Shown here: piece after piece, positions 48,377-55,492 of the stretch
Layout: each line of letters starts with the position of its first letter
Position numbering within the stretch: the stretch's first letter is position 1
From: Spirochaetia bacterium
GTDB lineage: Bacteria > Spirochaetota > Spirochaetia > CAKZLE01
Assembly (NCBI GenBank): GCA_021736385.1
Contig: JAIPFY010000014.1
Coordinates: forward strand, 1-55,492
Length of the DNA stretch: 55,492 bases
Direction: 5' to 3'
Position numbers and translations under genes: made by a program
The notes under the pieces: model-generated
Databases searched by the model: none
Seen by the model: the letters and a program-made list of their open reading frames with translations, nothing else
Told to the model about the DNA's origin: nothing

Positions 48377-49125
48377 TCCGATCCCTTGATGCCGTCGGTT
48401 TCGACATCGACGGCACGCTCTATCCGGAATCGATGATGTACTTCTGCTCGATCCCCTCCTTCCTGCGTGATCCGCTGCTGATGTATCACTTCGGCAGGAT
48501 GCGCCGGAAGGTCCGCACCGCTTCGCGAAGCGGCGCGGATGCTGCCGCAGCGCTTCCCAGGGACCGGTTCCGTTCCCTGCAGGCCCGTCTGATCCTGCAG
48601 TCCATGGGCAGGGAGGTCACGCAGAAGACCATGCAGGATATGCTCGATCGGATAGACCGTCACATCTATGGGGTCTGGATGAGAAGCTTCTCGGTGATCA
48701 GACCCTTCAAGGGAGTCCCTGAGGTCTTCGACCACCTGCGTGGGATGGGGCTCAAGACCGGGCTGCTCTCAGACTTCCCGCCCGGTGGGAAACCCCGGGC
48801 TCTGGGGGTCGATCAGAGGGTGGATGTCATCTGCAGTGCAGAGGATGCCGGGGAGCTCAAGCCGCATGCTGAACCGTTCATGCTCCTTGCCCGAGAGCTG
48901 CAGGTGGAAGACCTCTCCCGTATGCTCTATGTAGGCAACAGCTATACCAAGGACATCGAAGGGGCGAAGGCTGCCGGTATGCGGACTGCCTACTTCATGC
49001 AGCACCCGGGGAGAGCCTCTGCTCAGAGACTTGCACAGACCTATCCTGCTGCTGACCTGATCTTCAGCTCCTATGAGCGATTCCCTCAGCTGGTCTCTGA
49101 ACGCTTTGGTGATGAGCAGAAGTGA
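48373..49125 (+). CDS. HAD-superfamily hydrolase
   Basis: A 250-residue phosphatase-like protein. Motif I is FDIDGTLYPE (nucleophile Asp and general acid Asp), motif II LLSDFPP, motif III the Lys of LKPHAEPF and motif IV VGNSYTKDIEGAKAAG. A helical cap domain lies between motifs I and II. The substrate is unknown; phosphoglycolate-type and nucleotide phosphatases share this layout. A near-perfect 28-bp palindrome (48512-48539) lies inside the cap region and encodes RTASRSGAD. Its start overlaps the der stop codon (ATGA). Confidence 0.87.
   Translation: MIRSLDAVGFDIDGTLYPESMMYFCSIPSFLRDPLLMYHFGRMRRKVRTASRSGADAAAALPRDRFRSLQARLILQSMGREVTQKTMQDMLDRIDRHIYGVWMRSFSVIRPFKGVPEVFDHLRGMGLKTGLLSDFPPGGKPRALGVDQRVDVICSAEDAGELKPHAEPFMLLARELQVEDLSRMLYVGNSYTKDIEGAKAAGMRTAYFMQHPGRASAQRLAQTYPAADLIFSSYERFPQLVSERFGDEQK
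48512..48539. repeat. 28-bp palindrome inside the HAD hydrolase gene
   Basis: TCCGCACCGCTTCG followed by CGAAGCGGCGCGGA: 13 of 14 pairs match (A17/C34 is the exception), with the centre TTCGCGAA. It has no loop and is richer in GC than its neighbours. It might be the footprint of a small palindromic insertion that stayed in frame. Confidence 0.55.
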
Positions 49126-49143
49126 TACTGTGTATCTCGTATG

Positions 49144-49255
49144 TTGACAGCAGGCGCATTGTGGGAGAGAATATCTGCAGATACTGCAGAACAGCAGGTC
49201 CTCTGCAGTATGAACTCTGGAGTATTCCTGTATAATGACATCAATTCTGCAGTAT
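49144..49255 (+). promoter_or_regulatory. Promoter region with repeated TCTGCAGTAT boxes
   Basis: ATACTGCAGA (49181-49190) and TCTGCAGTAT (49202-49211) form an inverted pair with 11 bp between. A third copy, TCTGCAGTAT (49246-49255), runs up to the first possible start codon of the next gene. ATCTGCAGAT (49173-49182) is a related palindrome. A TATAAT (49231-49236) lies between boxes two and three without a clear -35. A perfect TTGACA (49144-49149) with GAGAAT 17 bp on is a possible upstream promoter. Confidence 0.45.
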
Positions 49256-49268
49256 GGCGAGGTTGCAT

Positions 49269-50783
49269 ATGTTGGGGTATCTGTTACTCGATATCGGGCT
49301 GTTTCTCATAACCCTGTTGGTGATCCTGATGTTTCGCTTCCAGGACAGGAAAGACCGGCAGATCTATCTGGTGAAGACCTATATGGATCGCATGCGAACA
49401 CAGATGGAAGAACGCAGCAAGGAGATCCATGGCTCCTTTGATCAGATCACCGAATCGATCGAACTGCATGAGGGTTCGGTACGCAGCATGATCGCCAGGG
49501 TCGATCGATCCCTTGAAGAGCTTGATACCCATGCATCCGAGCTCAATGAGCTGCAGAGCTATATGACCCATTACCATCGTATCCTGAAAGATCTTGCAGC
49601 GTTGACGGAGAAGGCAGAGAAGCGATTGGCTTCACTGCAGGAGTCCTATGCTGCCATGGATCAGATCAGAGAGGAACTCATCTCTGTGAGAGAACAGCAT
49701 GAGCGTGTCGAACGATCGGTGGGCGAGTTGCATACGAGCATCGAGCATGTACGTCAGGAGAAGATAGCGCAGATCGATCAAGGGTATGTACAAGAGCTCA
49801 CCGCACAGCTCACACAGGCAGCTGAAGCCGGAGAGAGCAGGATACACCGTGTGAAGCAGTCCTTCGAGCAGGAGTATGATCAGATTATCTCCTCTCTGGA
49901 TACGAAGATCGCACGGGCTATCTCCGAGGCACAGGATACCATCGAGCAGAGTCTCGCACGGGCGGAGACCGAGTTCGCTGCCCGGTCCGCTGCCTATGTC
50001 TCCGGGATCGAACAGCAGCTCACCGATAGTCGCGGTGCTGTCGGCGGAGCCGCAGACCCCTATATCGATCCCTCCTTCAAGAAGATCCCGTTCCCCGAAC
50101 CGGGTCTGGGCACGAAGCTGAAGGACATGGACTCTGAGATAGCATCACTGGCTCAGCAGCTCGGGGGGATCGTCGTCGACATTCCCGAGGAGGAGGATAC
50201 CCCGGTTCAGTCCGCAGCTGAACAGCCGCAGGCTGCAGCAGAGGAGATAGATGCGGCGATTACAGAAGAGGAGTCATCCTACATCTTCGGTATCCTCGAT
50301 GACGATATGGTCACCGAAGCGATCGAAGAGATCGAAGAGCTGATGGAGAAGGCCTCCGGCAGACCTGTCTCCGAGGCGCAGGACGATGAAGACCAGGACG
50401 ACGATGCTGATGGAGTGCCTTTGGAATCGATCTTCGATGGTGAGGAGTTCGACCATCTTGATGATGATGAGATGGATGAAGAAGAGGACGACGAACCGGA
50501 GGAAGAAGAGGACGGTGAGGAAGACGGGATCGTAGATGATGATGTCCTTGATGAGATCTACTACGAAGATGATGAAGAGATTCTATTCGATGATGAAGAT
50601 GATGATCAGGAGGGCGAAGAGGTCGAAGACCAGACTCCTCAGCCGGTCATCCCCCCGGGACGAAGGACGATAGTGGAAGAGCATCTGAAAGAAGGATTTA
50701 CGGTACAGGAGATCGCGGAACTGACCGATATCCCGAAAGGCGAGATAGAGCTGATCAAGGAACTCTCTGATTTCTCGAGCTGA
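49269..50783 (+). CDS. Membrane-anchored coiled-coil protein with acidic region
   Basis: About 504 residues of unknown function. One N-terminal helix (LGYLLLDIGLFLITLLVILMF) is followed by a long coiled coil (about 30-260) rich in Gln, Glu and Arg, as in spirochaete coiled-coil (SpiroCoCo-like) proteins. A very acidic segment (about 380-465) with many Asp and Glu comes next. The end is a small domain, EHLKEGFTVQEIAELTDIPKGEIEL, which looks like a helix-turn-helix. The ATG at 49269 is chosen because GCGAGG lies seven bases upstream; the ATG at 49254 has no such site. Bitopic membrane scaffold or cytoskeletal roles are guesses. Three operator-like boxes precede it. Confidence 0.75.
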   Translation: MLGYLLLDIGLFLITLLVILMFRFQDRKDRQIYLVKTYMDRMRTQMEERSKEIHGSFDQITESIELHEGSVRSMIARVDRSLEELDTHASELNELQSYMTHYHRILKDLAALTEKAEKRLASLQESYAAMDQIREELISVREQHERVERSVGELHTSIEHVRQEKIAQIDQGYVQELTAQLTQAAEAGESRIHRVKQSFEQEYDQIISSLDTKIARAISEAQDTIEQSLARAETEFAARSAAYVSGIEQQLTDSRGAVGGAADPYIDPSFKKIPFPEPGLGTKLKDMDSEIASLAQQLGGIVVDIPEEEDTPVQSAAEQPQAAAEEIDAAITEEESSYIFGILDDDMVTEAIEEIEELMEKASGRPVSEAQDDEDQDDDADGVPLESIFDGEEFDHLDDDEMDEEEDDEPEEEEDGEEDGIVDDDVLDEIYYEDDEEILFDDEDDDQEGEEVEDQTPQPVIPPGRRTIVEEHLKEGFTVQEIAELTDIPKGEIELIKELSDFSS

Positions 50784-50815
50784 CCATTATTTATACGATA
50801 AACAACAGAAAACTC

Positions 50816-50845
50816 TTGACGTAAACAAAACGCTCTTAGTATGTT
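50816..50845 (+). promoter_or_regulatory. Promoter of the grpE-dnaK-dnaJ operon
   Basis: TTGACG (50816-50821), 18-bp spacer, TATGTT (50840-50845). The start would be near 50852. No CIRCE element and no hrcA gene are present, so control by HrcA is not supported here. Confidence 0.55.
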
Positions 50846-50851
50846 AAGTTT

Positions 50852-50904
50852 GCAGTTGGGAGGAAACTATCTCTATGAAGAATCGGATAGCAGTGATTCC
50901 CTGC
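50852..50904 (+). promoter_or_regulatory. Hairpin covering the ribosome-binding site of the short ORF before grpE
   Basis: GCA and GGGA (50852-50861) can pair with TCCC and TGC (50898-50904), and CTATC (50867-50871) with GATAG (50886-50890). This encloses the GGGAGGA ribosome-binding site and the ATG at 50875 in an imperfect stem that lies at the predicted 5' end of the mRNA. The layout resembles an RNA thermometer, but the family is not recognised. Confidence 0.3.
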
Positions 50905-50970
50905 ATGCAGCCGATCATGAAGAACACCATGCTCAGGACACCATCCTGGGCCTATTATATGTACAGCTAG
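50875..50970 (+). CDS. Short upstream ORF in the grpE leader
   Basis: A possible 31-residue peptide (start MKNRIAVIPCMQPIMK) that I do not recognise. GGGAGGA lies nine bases before its ATG. Its TAG stop overlaps the AGGAG ribosome-binding site of grpE, eight bases from the grpE ATG, so its translation would couple to grpE. No codon run suggests an amino-acid attenuator. It may be a leader peptide or chance. Confidence 0.35.
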   Translation: MKNRIAVIPCMQPIMKNTMLRTPSWAYYMYS

Positions 50971-50978
50971 GAGACTAT

Positions 50979-51632
50979 ATGGCTAAGAAGAGTAAAAAGG
51001 AGACCGATCAACCGAAGGATGCAGTTGATCAGGAGGCTCCCGATGACCTTGTTATGGAAGAAGTGGAAGTAGAAGGCGTGGATGAAGAAGTAGAAGACGA
51101 TGCATGTGAGACCGAAGAGGATGAGATCAGTCTGCTTAAGGAGACAGTAGTGCGACTGCAGAAAGAAGTAGAGGATTATAAGTCTCAGTACCTGAGAAAA
51201 CATGCAGATTTCGAGAACTTCAGGAAACGTATGCTTCGTGAGAAGGAAGAGTCCATCAAGTATGCGAACACCAGTCTGCTCAAGGACCTGATCGCGGTGA
51301 TCGATGATTTCGAACGTGCTATCGATTCTGCACAGGGTACAAGCGATTTCGAAGGATTCCTCTCCGGGATAAAGCTGATCGAAAAACAGTTCGCCAGCAT
51401 GCTCGAACACAACTGGGGACTGAAGCGAATGGAGACTGTGGGCAAGGAGTTCGATCCTCAGAAGCATGAAGCTCTGATGATGGAAGAGGACCCCCAGTGC
51501 GATACCGATACCGTGGTCGAAGATTACCAGAAAGGGTATGTCCTGCATGACAGGGTCATCAGGCATGCGAAAGTCAAGGTGGGCAGACCACCGGTGGAAG
51601 TTGCATCAGATGCCGGCGACAGCAGCATCTAG
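50979..51632 (+). CDS. grpE: Nucleotide exchange factor GrpE
   Basis: A 217-residue co-chaperone that releases ADP from DnaK. A charged, acidic N-terminal tail is followed by the long dimerising helix (VVRLQKEVEDYKSQYLRKHADFENF...) and the beta domain with FDPQKHEALMMEED and VVEDYQKGYVLHDRVIRHAKV. An open frame reaches back to 50841, but MAKKSKKETDQ at 50979, with AGGAG upstream, is the right start. First gene of the grpE-dnaK-dnaJ-rlmB group. Confidence 0.96.
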   Translation: MAKKSKKETDQPKDAVDQEAPDDLVMEEVEVEGVDEEVEDDACETEEDEISLLKETVVRLQKEVEDYKSQYLRKHADFENFRKRMLREKEESIKYANTSLLKDLIAVIDDFERAIDSAQGTSDFEGFLSGIKLIEKQFASMLEHNWGLKRMETVGKEFDPQKHEALMMEEDPQCDTDTVVEDYQKGYVLHDRVIRHAKVKVGRPPVEVASDAGDSSI

Positions 51633-51677
51633 TCATACATATACTATATTACCAATAGAGTAAGGAGATTTGATATA

Positions 51678-53597
51678 ATGGGACGGATCATTGGAATTGA
51701 CCTTGGAACAACGAATTCATGTGTAGCAGTAATGGAGGGTGGGGAGCCCGTCGTTATTCAAAATTCAGAAGGACAGAGAACCACTCCTTCGATCGTAGGT
51801 TTCACCTCGAAGGGTGAACGCCTGGTAGGGCAGCCTGCCAAGAACCAGATCATCACCAACCCTGAGAACACGATCTTCTCCATCAAGAGATTCATGGGAA
51901 GGAAGTATGGTGAAGTACCCTCAGAGATCTCTATGGTTCCCTATACCGTTAAGAAAGCTTCCAGTACGGAGGTTCGAGTCGAGGCTCAGGGGAAAGAGTT
52001 CTCTCCTCAGGAGATCTCAGCAGCGATCCTTCAGAAGATGAAACAGACAGCAGAGGACTACCTCGGCGAACCGGTCACCGCAGCGGTGATCACCGTACCT
52101 GCTTACTTCAACGATGCACAGCGACAGGCTACCAAAGATGCAGGAAGGATCGCCGGTCTTGAAGTGAAACGAATCGTGAACGAACCTACCGCAGCATCCC
52201 TCTCCTACGGCTTCGGTAAGGATATGACCAAAGATGAGAAGATCGCAGTCTACGACCTCGGTGGTGGTACCTTCGATATATCCATCCTGGAACTCGGTGA
52301 CGGCGTGTTCGAAGTGAAATCGACCAACGGTGATACCCACCTCGGTGGAGACAACTTCGATCAGAAGATCATCGACTGGCTCATCGAGACCTTCAAGAAT
52401 GACTCCGGGATCGATCTCTCTCAGGACCGTATGGCACTGCAGAGACTGCGAGAAGCGGCAGAGAAGGCGAAGATCGAGCTTTCGAGCCGACAGCAGACCG
52501 ATATAAACCTGCCGTTCATCACTGCAGATGCATCAGGACCCAAGCACCTGCAGATCTCGTTCTCCAGATCCAAGTTCGATCAGATGACCAGAGATCTGGT
52601 AGAGAGAACCAAGGCACCCTGTCTGAAAGCGCTCAAGGATGCAGGCCTCTCACCCTCAGACATCGATGAAGTCATCCTCGTAGGTGGATCCACACGAATA
52701 CCCGCAGTACAGGAACTGGTGAAGGATCTCTTCAAGAAAGCTCCTAACAAGAGTGTGAACCCTGATGAAGTCGTAGCGATGGGTGCTGCGATCCAGGGTG
52801 GTATCCTCGGCGGAGACGTCAAAGATGTCCTGCTGCTTGATGTGACCCCTCTGTCACTCGGTATCGAGACCCTCGGTGGAGTCTTCACCAAGCTGATCGA
52901 ACGAAACACCACCATCCCGACACGCAAGAGTCAGATCTTCTCCACCGCAGCTGATAATCAGACAGCAGTCTCCATCCATGTCATGCAGGGTGAACGAGAG
53001 ATGGCCTCACAGAACAAGACGCTGGGGAACTTCGACCTCATCGGTATACCGGCAGCTCCACGGGGCGTACCTCAGATCGAAGTGACCTTCGACATCGATG
53101 CCAACGGTATCGTGCATGTATCTGCCAAGGACCTCGGCACGGGGAAGGAGCAGAAGATCAGGATCGAATCCTCTTCGGGGCTCTCTGATGATGAGATCGA
53201 GAAGATGGTACGCGATGCAGAGCTGCATGCAGATGAGGATAAGGCCGAACGTGAGAAGATCGAGACCCGCAACCAGGCTGACAATCTGATCTACTCCACT
53301 GAGAAGTCCCTCAAGGACTACGGCGATAAGATCTCAGAAGAAGACAAGAGTGCCATCGAGCAGGCCACAGCGGCGCTCAGGACAGCACTTGAAGGTAATG
53401 ACGTAGAAGATATCAAGGCGAAGATGGAAGCTCTCCAACAGGCAGCATACAAGCTGGCTGAGGAAGTCTACAAACAGGCAGCACCCGAAGGGTCAGACCA
53501 GGGCGGAAGCTCTGCAGATGCTTCAGGTCAGAGTGGAAGCTCTTCAGACGACAATGTCGAAGATGCTGACTTTGAAGTGGTTGACGACGACAAATAG
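51678..53597 (+). CDS. dnaK: Chaperone DnaK (Hsp70)
   Basis: A 639-residue ATP-driven chaperone (E. coli 638). The ATPase domain has [32 protein letters not shown] and [12 protein letters not shown]. The linker [18 protein letters not shown] leads to the substrate-binding domain. The C-terminal tail is rich in Gly, Ser and Asp and ends EVVDDDK, a typical client-binding end. A strong AAGGAG ribosome-binding site lies upstream, 45 bp after grpE. Confidence 0.99.
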   Translation: MGRIIGIDLGTTNSCVAVMEGGEPVVIQNSEGQRTTPSIVGFTSKGERLVGQPAKNQIITNPENTIFSIKRFMGRKYGEVPSEISMVPYTVKKASSTEVRVEAQGKEFSPQEISAAILQKMKQTAEDYLGEPVTAAVITVPAYFNDAQRQATKDAGRIAGLEVKRIVNEPTAASLSYGFGKDMTKDEKIAVYDLGGGTFDISILELGDGVFEVKSTNGDTHLGGDNFDQKIIDWLIETFKNDSGIDLSQDRMALQRLREAAEKAKIELSSRQQTDINLPFITADASGPKHLQISFSRSKFDQMTRDLVERTKAPCLKALKDAGLSPSDIDEVILVGGSTRIPAVQELVKDLFKKAPNKSVNPDEVVAMGAAIQGGILGGDVKDVLLLDVTPLSLGIETLGGVFTKLIERNTTIPTRKSQIFSTAADNQTAVSIHVMQGEREMASQNKTLGNFDLIGIPAAPRGVPQIEVTFDIDANGIVHVSAKDLGTGKEQKIRIESSSGLSDDEIEKMVRDAELHADEDKAEREKIETRNQADNLIYSTEKSLKDYGDKISEEDKSAIEQATAALRTALEGNDVEDIKAKMEALQQAAYKLAEEVYKQAAPEGSDQGGSSADASGQSGSSSDDNVEDADFEVVDDDK

Positions 53598-53618
53598 AAA
53601 TAAAGGAAGTCTTGAACC

Positions 53619-54737
53619 TTGAGTAAGAGAGATTATTATGAAGTACTGGGAGTCCAGAAAGGGGCTTCCGGTGATGAGATCAAAAAAGCATATCGCAAGC
53701 TTGCGATAAAGTATCACCCGGATAAGAATCCCGATGATAAGCAGGCGGAGGCTTCATTCAAGGAAGCCACCGAGGCCTATGAGGTTCTGAGTAACCCGCA
53801 GAAACGTCAGACCTACGACCAGTTCGGTTTTGCAGGTGTGGACGGGATGAACGGCGGGGCTCATGACTACTCATCGGTATACCGGGATTTCAGCGATATC
53901 TTCGGCGATTTCGGTGGCATCTTCGACTCCTTCTTCGGCGGGGGCGGCGGTTCGAGAGGTCAGTCAGGTTATGGCGGAGGGGCGCCTCACGGTTCGAACC
54001 TTCGCTATAATCTTGATATCGATTTCAAGGATGCCGTGTTCGGCACCAAGGTTGAGATCTCTTATACAAGAAGTGTAGCCTGTTCCTCCTGCGGAGGGAC
54101 CGGAGGGACCGGTAAGAAAGTCTGTCCGAGCTGCGGCGGTACCGGTCAGGTGCGACGGAACTCCGGATTCTTCTCCATCGCCTCTACCTGTCCTACCTGT
54201 AACGGGGAGGGGTTCGTCATCGACAATCCCTGCACCCACTGTCGCGGTACGGGACTGACGAAGAAGCAGCAGAAGATCAAGGTGACCATCCCCCCGGGTA
54301 TCGACTCAGGGAAACGGATCAATATACCGGGACAGGGTGATGCAGGCCCGAACGGAGGACCGGCAGGGGACCTCTATGTCTATGTGACCGTACGGCCGCA
54401 TAAGTACTTCGAACGAGATGGCAACGACCTCTACTGTGTCATTCCCATCTCCCTGACTCAGGCAGCCCTGGGCGCTGAGATCGAAGTGAACACCATCGAT
54501 GATACGAGAGTGAAGATCAAGATCCCCTCCGGGGTCCAGAACGGCAAGATCCTGCGGCTCAAGAACCGCGGGGTCCCCTTCCTTCACAGCACAGAGAAAC
54601 GAGGGGATATGTACATCAAACTGCATATCCAGATCCCCAAACGGGTACCGTCAAAGGCCAAGGCTCTCTTGAGAGAGCTTGCCGATGTCATCGGTGAAGA
54701 TGTCAGACCGGACCCTGTACCACTATCAGAGTTGTAA
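53619..54737 (+). CDS. dnaJ: Chaperone DnaJ (Hsp40)
   Basis: A 372-residue co-chaperone that delivers clients to DnaK and stimulates its ATPase. The J-domain (1-70) has the HPD triad in YHPDKNPD. A Gly/Phe-rich linker follows, then four CxxCxGxG zinc repeats ([32 protein letters not shown]) and the C-terminal beta domains. It uses a TTG start ([11 protein letters not shown]) with AAGGAA about ten bases upstream. It starts 21 bp after dnaK. Confidence 0.97.
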   Translation: MSKRDYYEVLGVQKGASGDEIKKAYRKLAIKYHPDKNPDDKQAEASFKEATEAYEVLSNPQKRQTYDQFGFAGVDGMNGGAHDYSSVYRDFSDIFGDFGGIFDSFFGGGGGSRGQSGYGGGAPHGSNLRYNLDIDFKDAVFGTKVEISYTRSVACSSCGGTGGTGKKVCPSCGGTGQVRRNSGFFSIASTCPTCNGEGFVIDNPCTHCRGTGLTKKQQKIKVTIPPGIDSGKRINIPGQGDAGPNGGPAGDLYVYVTVRPHKYFERDGNDLYCVIPISLTQAALGAEIEVNTIDDTRVKIKIPSGVQNGKILRLKNRGVPFLHSTEKRGDMYIKLHIQIPKRVPSKAKALLRELADVIGEDVRPDPVPLSEL

Positions 54738-54742
54738 TATAT

Positions 54743-55483
54743 ATGTCAGAACTAGTAATCGGCTACCACCCAATCGAAGAGGCCCTGAAGACTGCAGGTC
54801 CCTCATCACTGCTCTATATCGATGAGAAACCGGTAAAACGGAACAGCAGTCTGGAAAAGCTCGCAGTCAAGGGCTCGGTACGTGTGAAACGTGTACCGGC
54901 ATCTGAGATTGAGAAGATGGTAGGCAGAGGGGTCAAGCACAAGGGTGCGGTCCTGGTCTACAGTCCCAAACCGGCTGCCTCAGTCAAACTTGACCTCAAG
55001 GGCTATATAGATCAGCTCAAGGATAAGAAAGATGCGCTGGTGCTCGTCCTCGACGGTATCACCGACCCGCAGAACCTCGGAGCCATCATCCGGAGTGCCG
55101 ATCTGTTCGCTGTCGATATGGTCATCGTACCCGAGCGACGCAGTGCCCAGCAGAGTACTACCGTCATGAAGGTGTCAGCCGGTGCCTCACGCTATGTCCC
55201 GGTGATCTCGGTGAAGAACCTCGTCAGAGAGATGCAGCAGCTGCAGGAAGCAGGCTTCTGGTTCTATGGTGCCGATATGGGCGGAGATCCCGTACATACG
55301 GTGACTATGAAAGGACGTGTAGGGCTGGTGCTCGGATCAGAGGGTGAGGGGATCGGACGACTGGTCAAAGAGACCTGTGACAAGATCATCGCCATCCCGA
55401 TGGCAGGGCACATCGATTCGCTCAACGTATCAGTGGCAGCAGGGATACTGCTCTACGAAGTACGAAGAGGGACGGAGTTCTAA
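54743..55483 (+). CDS. rlmB: 23S rRNA 2'-O-methyltransferase RlmB (TrmH/SpoU family)
   Basis: A 246-residue SPOUT-class methyltransferase, length as in the family, which modifies G2251 of 23S rRNA in E. coli. The N-terminal RNA-binding part (VIGYHPIEEAL) is followed by the three SpoU motifs: DPQNLGAIIRSADLF, VGLVLGSEGEGIGRLV and SLNVSVAAGILLYE, which form the knotted cofactor site. It starts 5 bp after dnaJ and has no clear ribosome-binding site, so coupled translation is likely. The window ends nine bases after its stop codon. Confidence 0.93.
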   Translation: MSELVIGYHPIEEALKTAGPSSLLYIDEKPVKRNSSLEKLAVKGSVRVKRVPASEIEKMVGRGVKHKGAVLVYSPKPAASVKLDLKGYIDQLKDKKDALVLVLDGITDPQNLGAIIRSADLFAVDMVIVPERRSAQQSTTVMKVSAGASRYVPVISVKNLVREMQQLQEAGFWFYGADMGGDPVHTVTMKGRVGLVLGSEGEGIGRLVKETCDKIIAIPMAGHIDSLNVSVAAGILLYEVRRGTEF

Positions 55484-55492
55484 GACCCTCCC

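Noticed and set aside
50784..51677. CIRCE elements for HrcA control of grpE-dnaK
   Set aside because: The motif TTAGCACTC-N9-GAGTGCTAA or a close form was looked for by eye before hsp20, clpB, grpE and dnaK and not found.

Overview
The window is a stretch of bacterial chromosome that most likely comes from a spirochaete. The RpoB rifampicin-region signature [11 protein letters not shown] has Asn at the Ser531 position, a spirochaete trait. A membrane-anchored acidic coiled-coil protein of the kind seen in spirochaetes, and the gene order of the transcription/translation cluster, agree with this. The genus is not certain; a free-living relative of Sphaerochaeta or Spirochaeta would fit the roughly 50% GC by eye (inference). 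No insertion sequence, prophage, CRISPR array or rRNA gene was found.

Layout. (a) 1-13.3 kb, mixed genes: a PAS-GGDEF-EAL cyclic-di-GMP protein, an Hsp20 chaperone behind a sigma-54-like promoter, a lipoprotein divergent from an RND/MMPL exporter, ClpB, a MobA-like nucleotidyltransferase, a DUF554 membrane protein with an apparently leaderless start, and glycogen phosphorylase behind a LacI-type palindrome. (b) 13.4-26.0 kb: tRNA-Thr, rpmG, tRNA-Trp, secE, nusG, rplKAJL, rpoBC, rpsL, rpsG. (c) 26.0-41.1 kb: a 425-bp gene-free segment with its own promoter and a structured RNA leader, then tuf and the continuous S10-spc-alpha cluster through rplQ, closed by a terminator. fusA is not between rpsG and tuf. 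(d) 41.1-50.8 kb: rny-ymdB-like-tlyA, a GerMN-domain protein, ptsI-der-HAD phosphatase, and a TM/coiled-coil/acidic protein preceded by repeated TCTGCAGTAT boxes. (e) 50.8-55.5 kb: grpE-dnaK-dnaJ-rlmB, with a short upstream ORF and a hairpin over its ribosome-binding site in the grpE leader.

Functionally the window is mostly gene-expression machinery: ribosome, RNA polymerase, protein export (SecE, SecY), RNA turnover (RNase Y), rRNA modification (TlyA, RlmB), ribosome assembly (Der) and protein quality control (Hsp20, ClpB, GrpE-DnaK-DnaJ). The unusual signals are mostly in the non-coding gaps and in codon choice. TAG is the stop codon of 27 of 40 protein genes from rpmG to rplQ, and CGA is the commonest arginine codon in tuf (11 of 19). 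Both are the reverse of what highly expressed genes usually show. The best candidates for undescribed biology are the multi-hairpin leader ahead of tuf, the grpE leader with its short ORF, the operator-like repeats before the coiled-coil protein, and the sigma-54-like control of hsp20.
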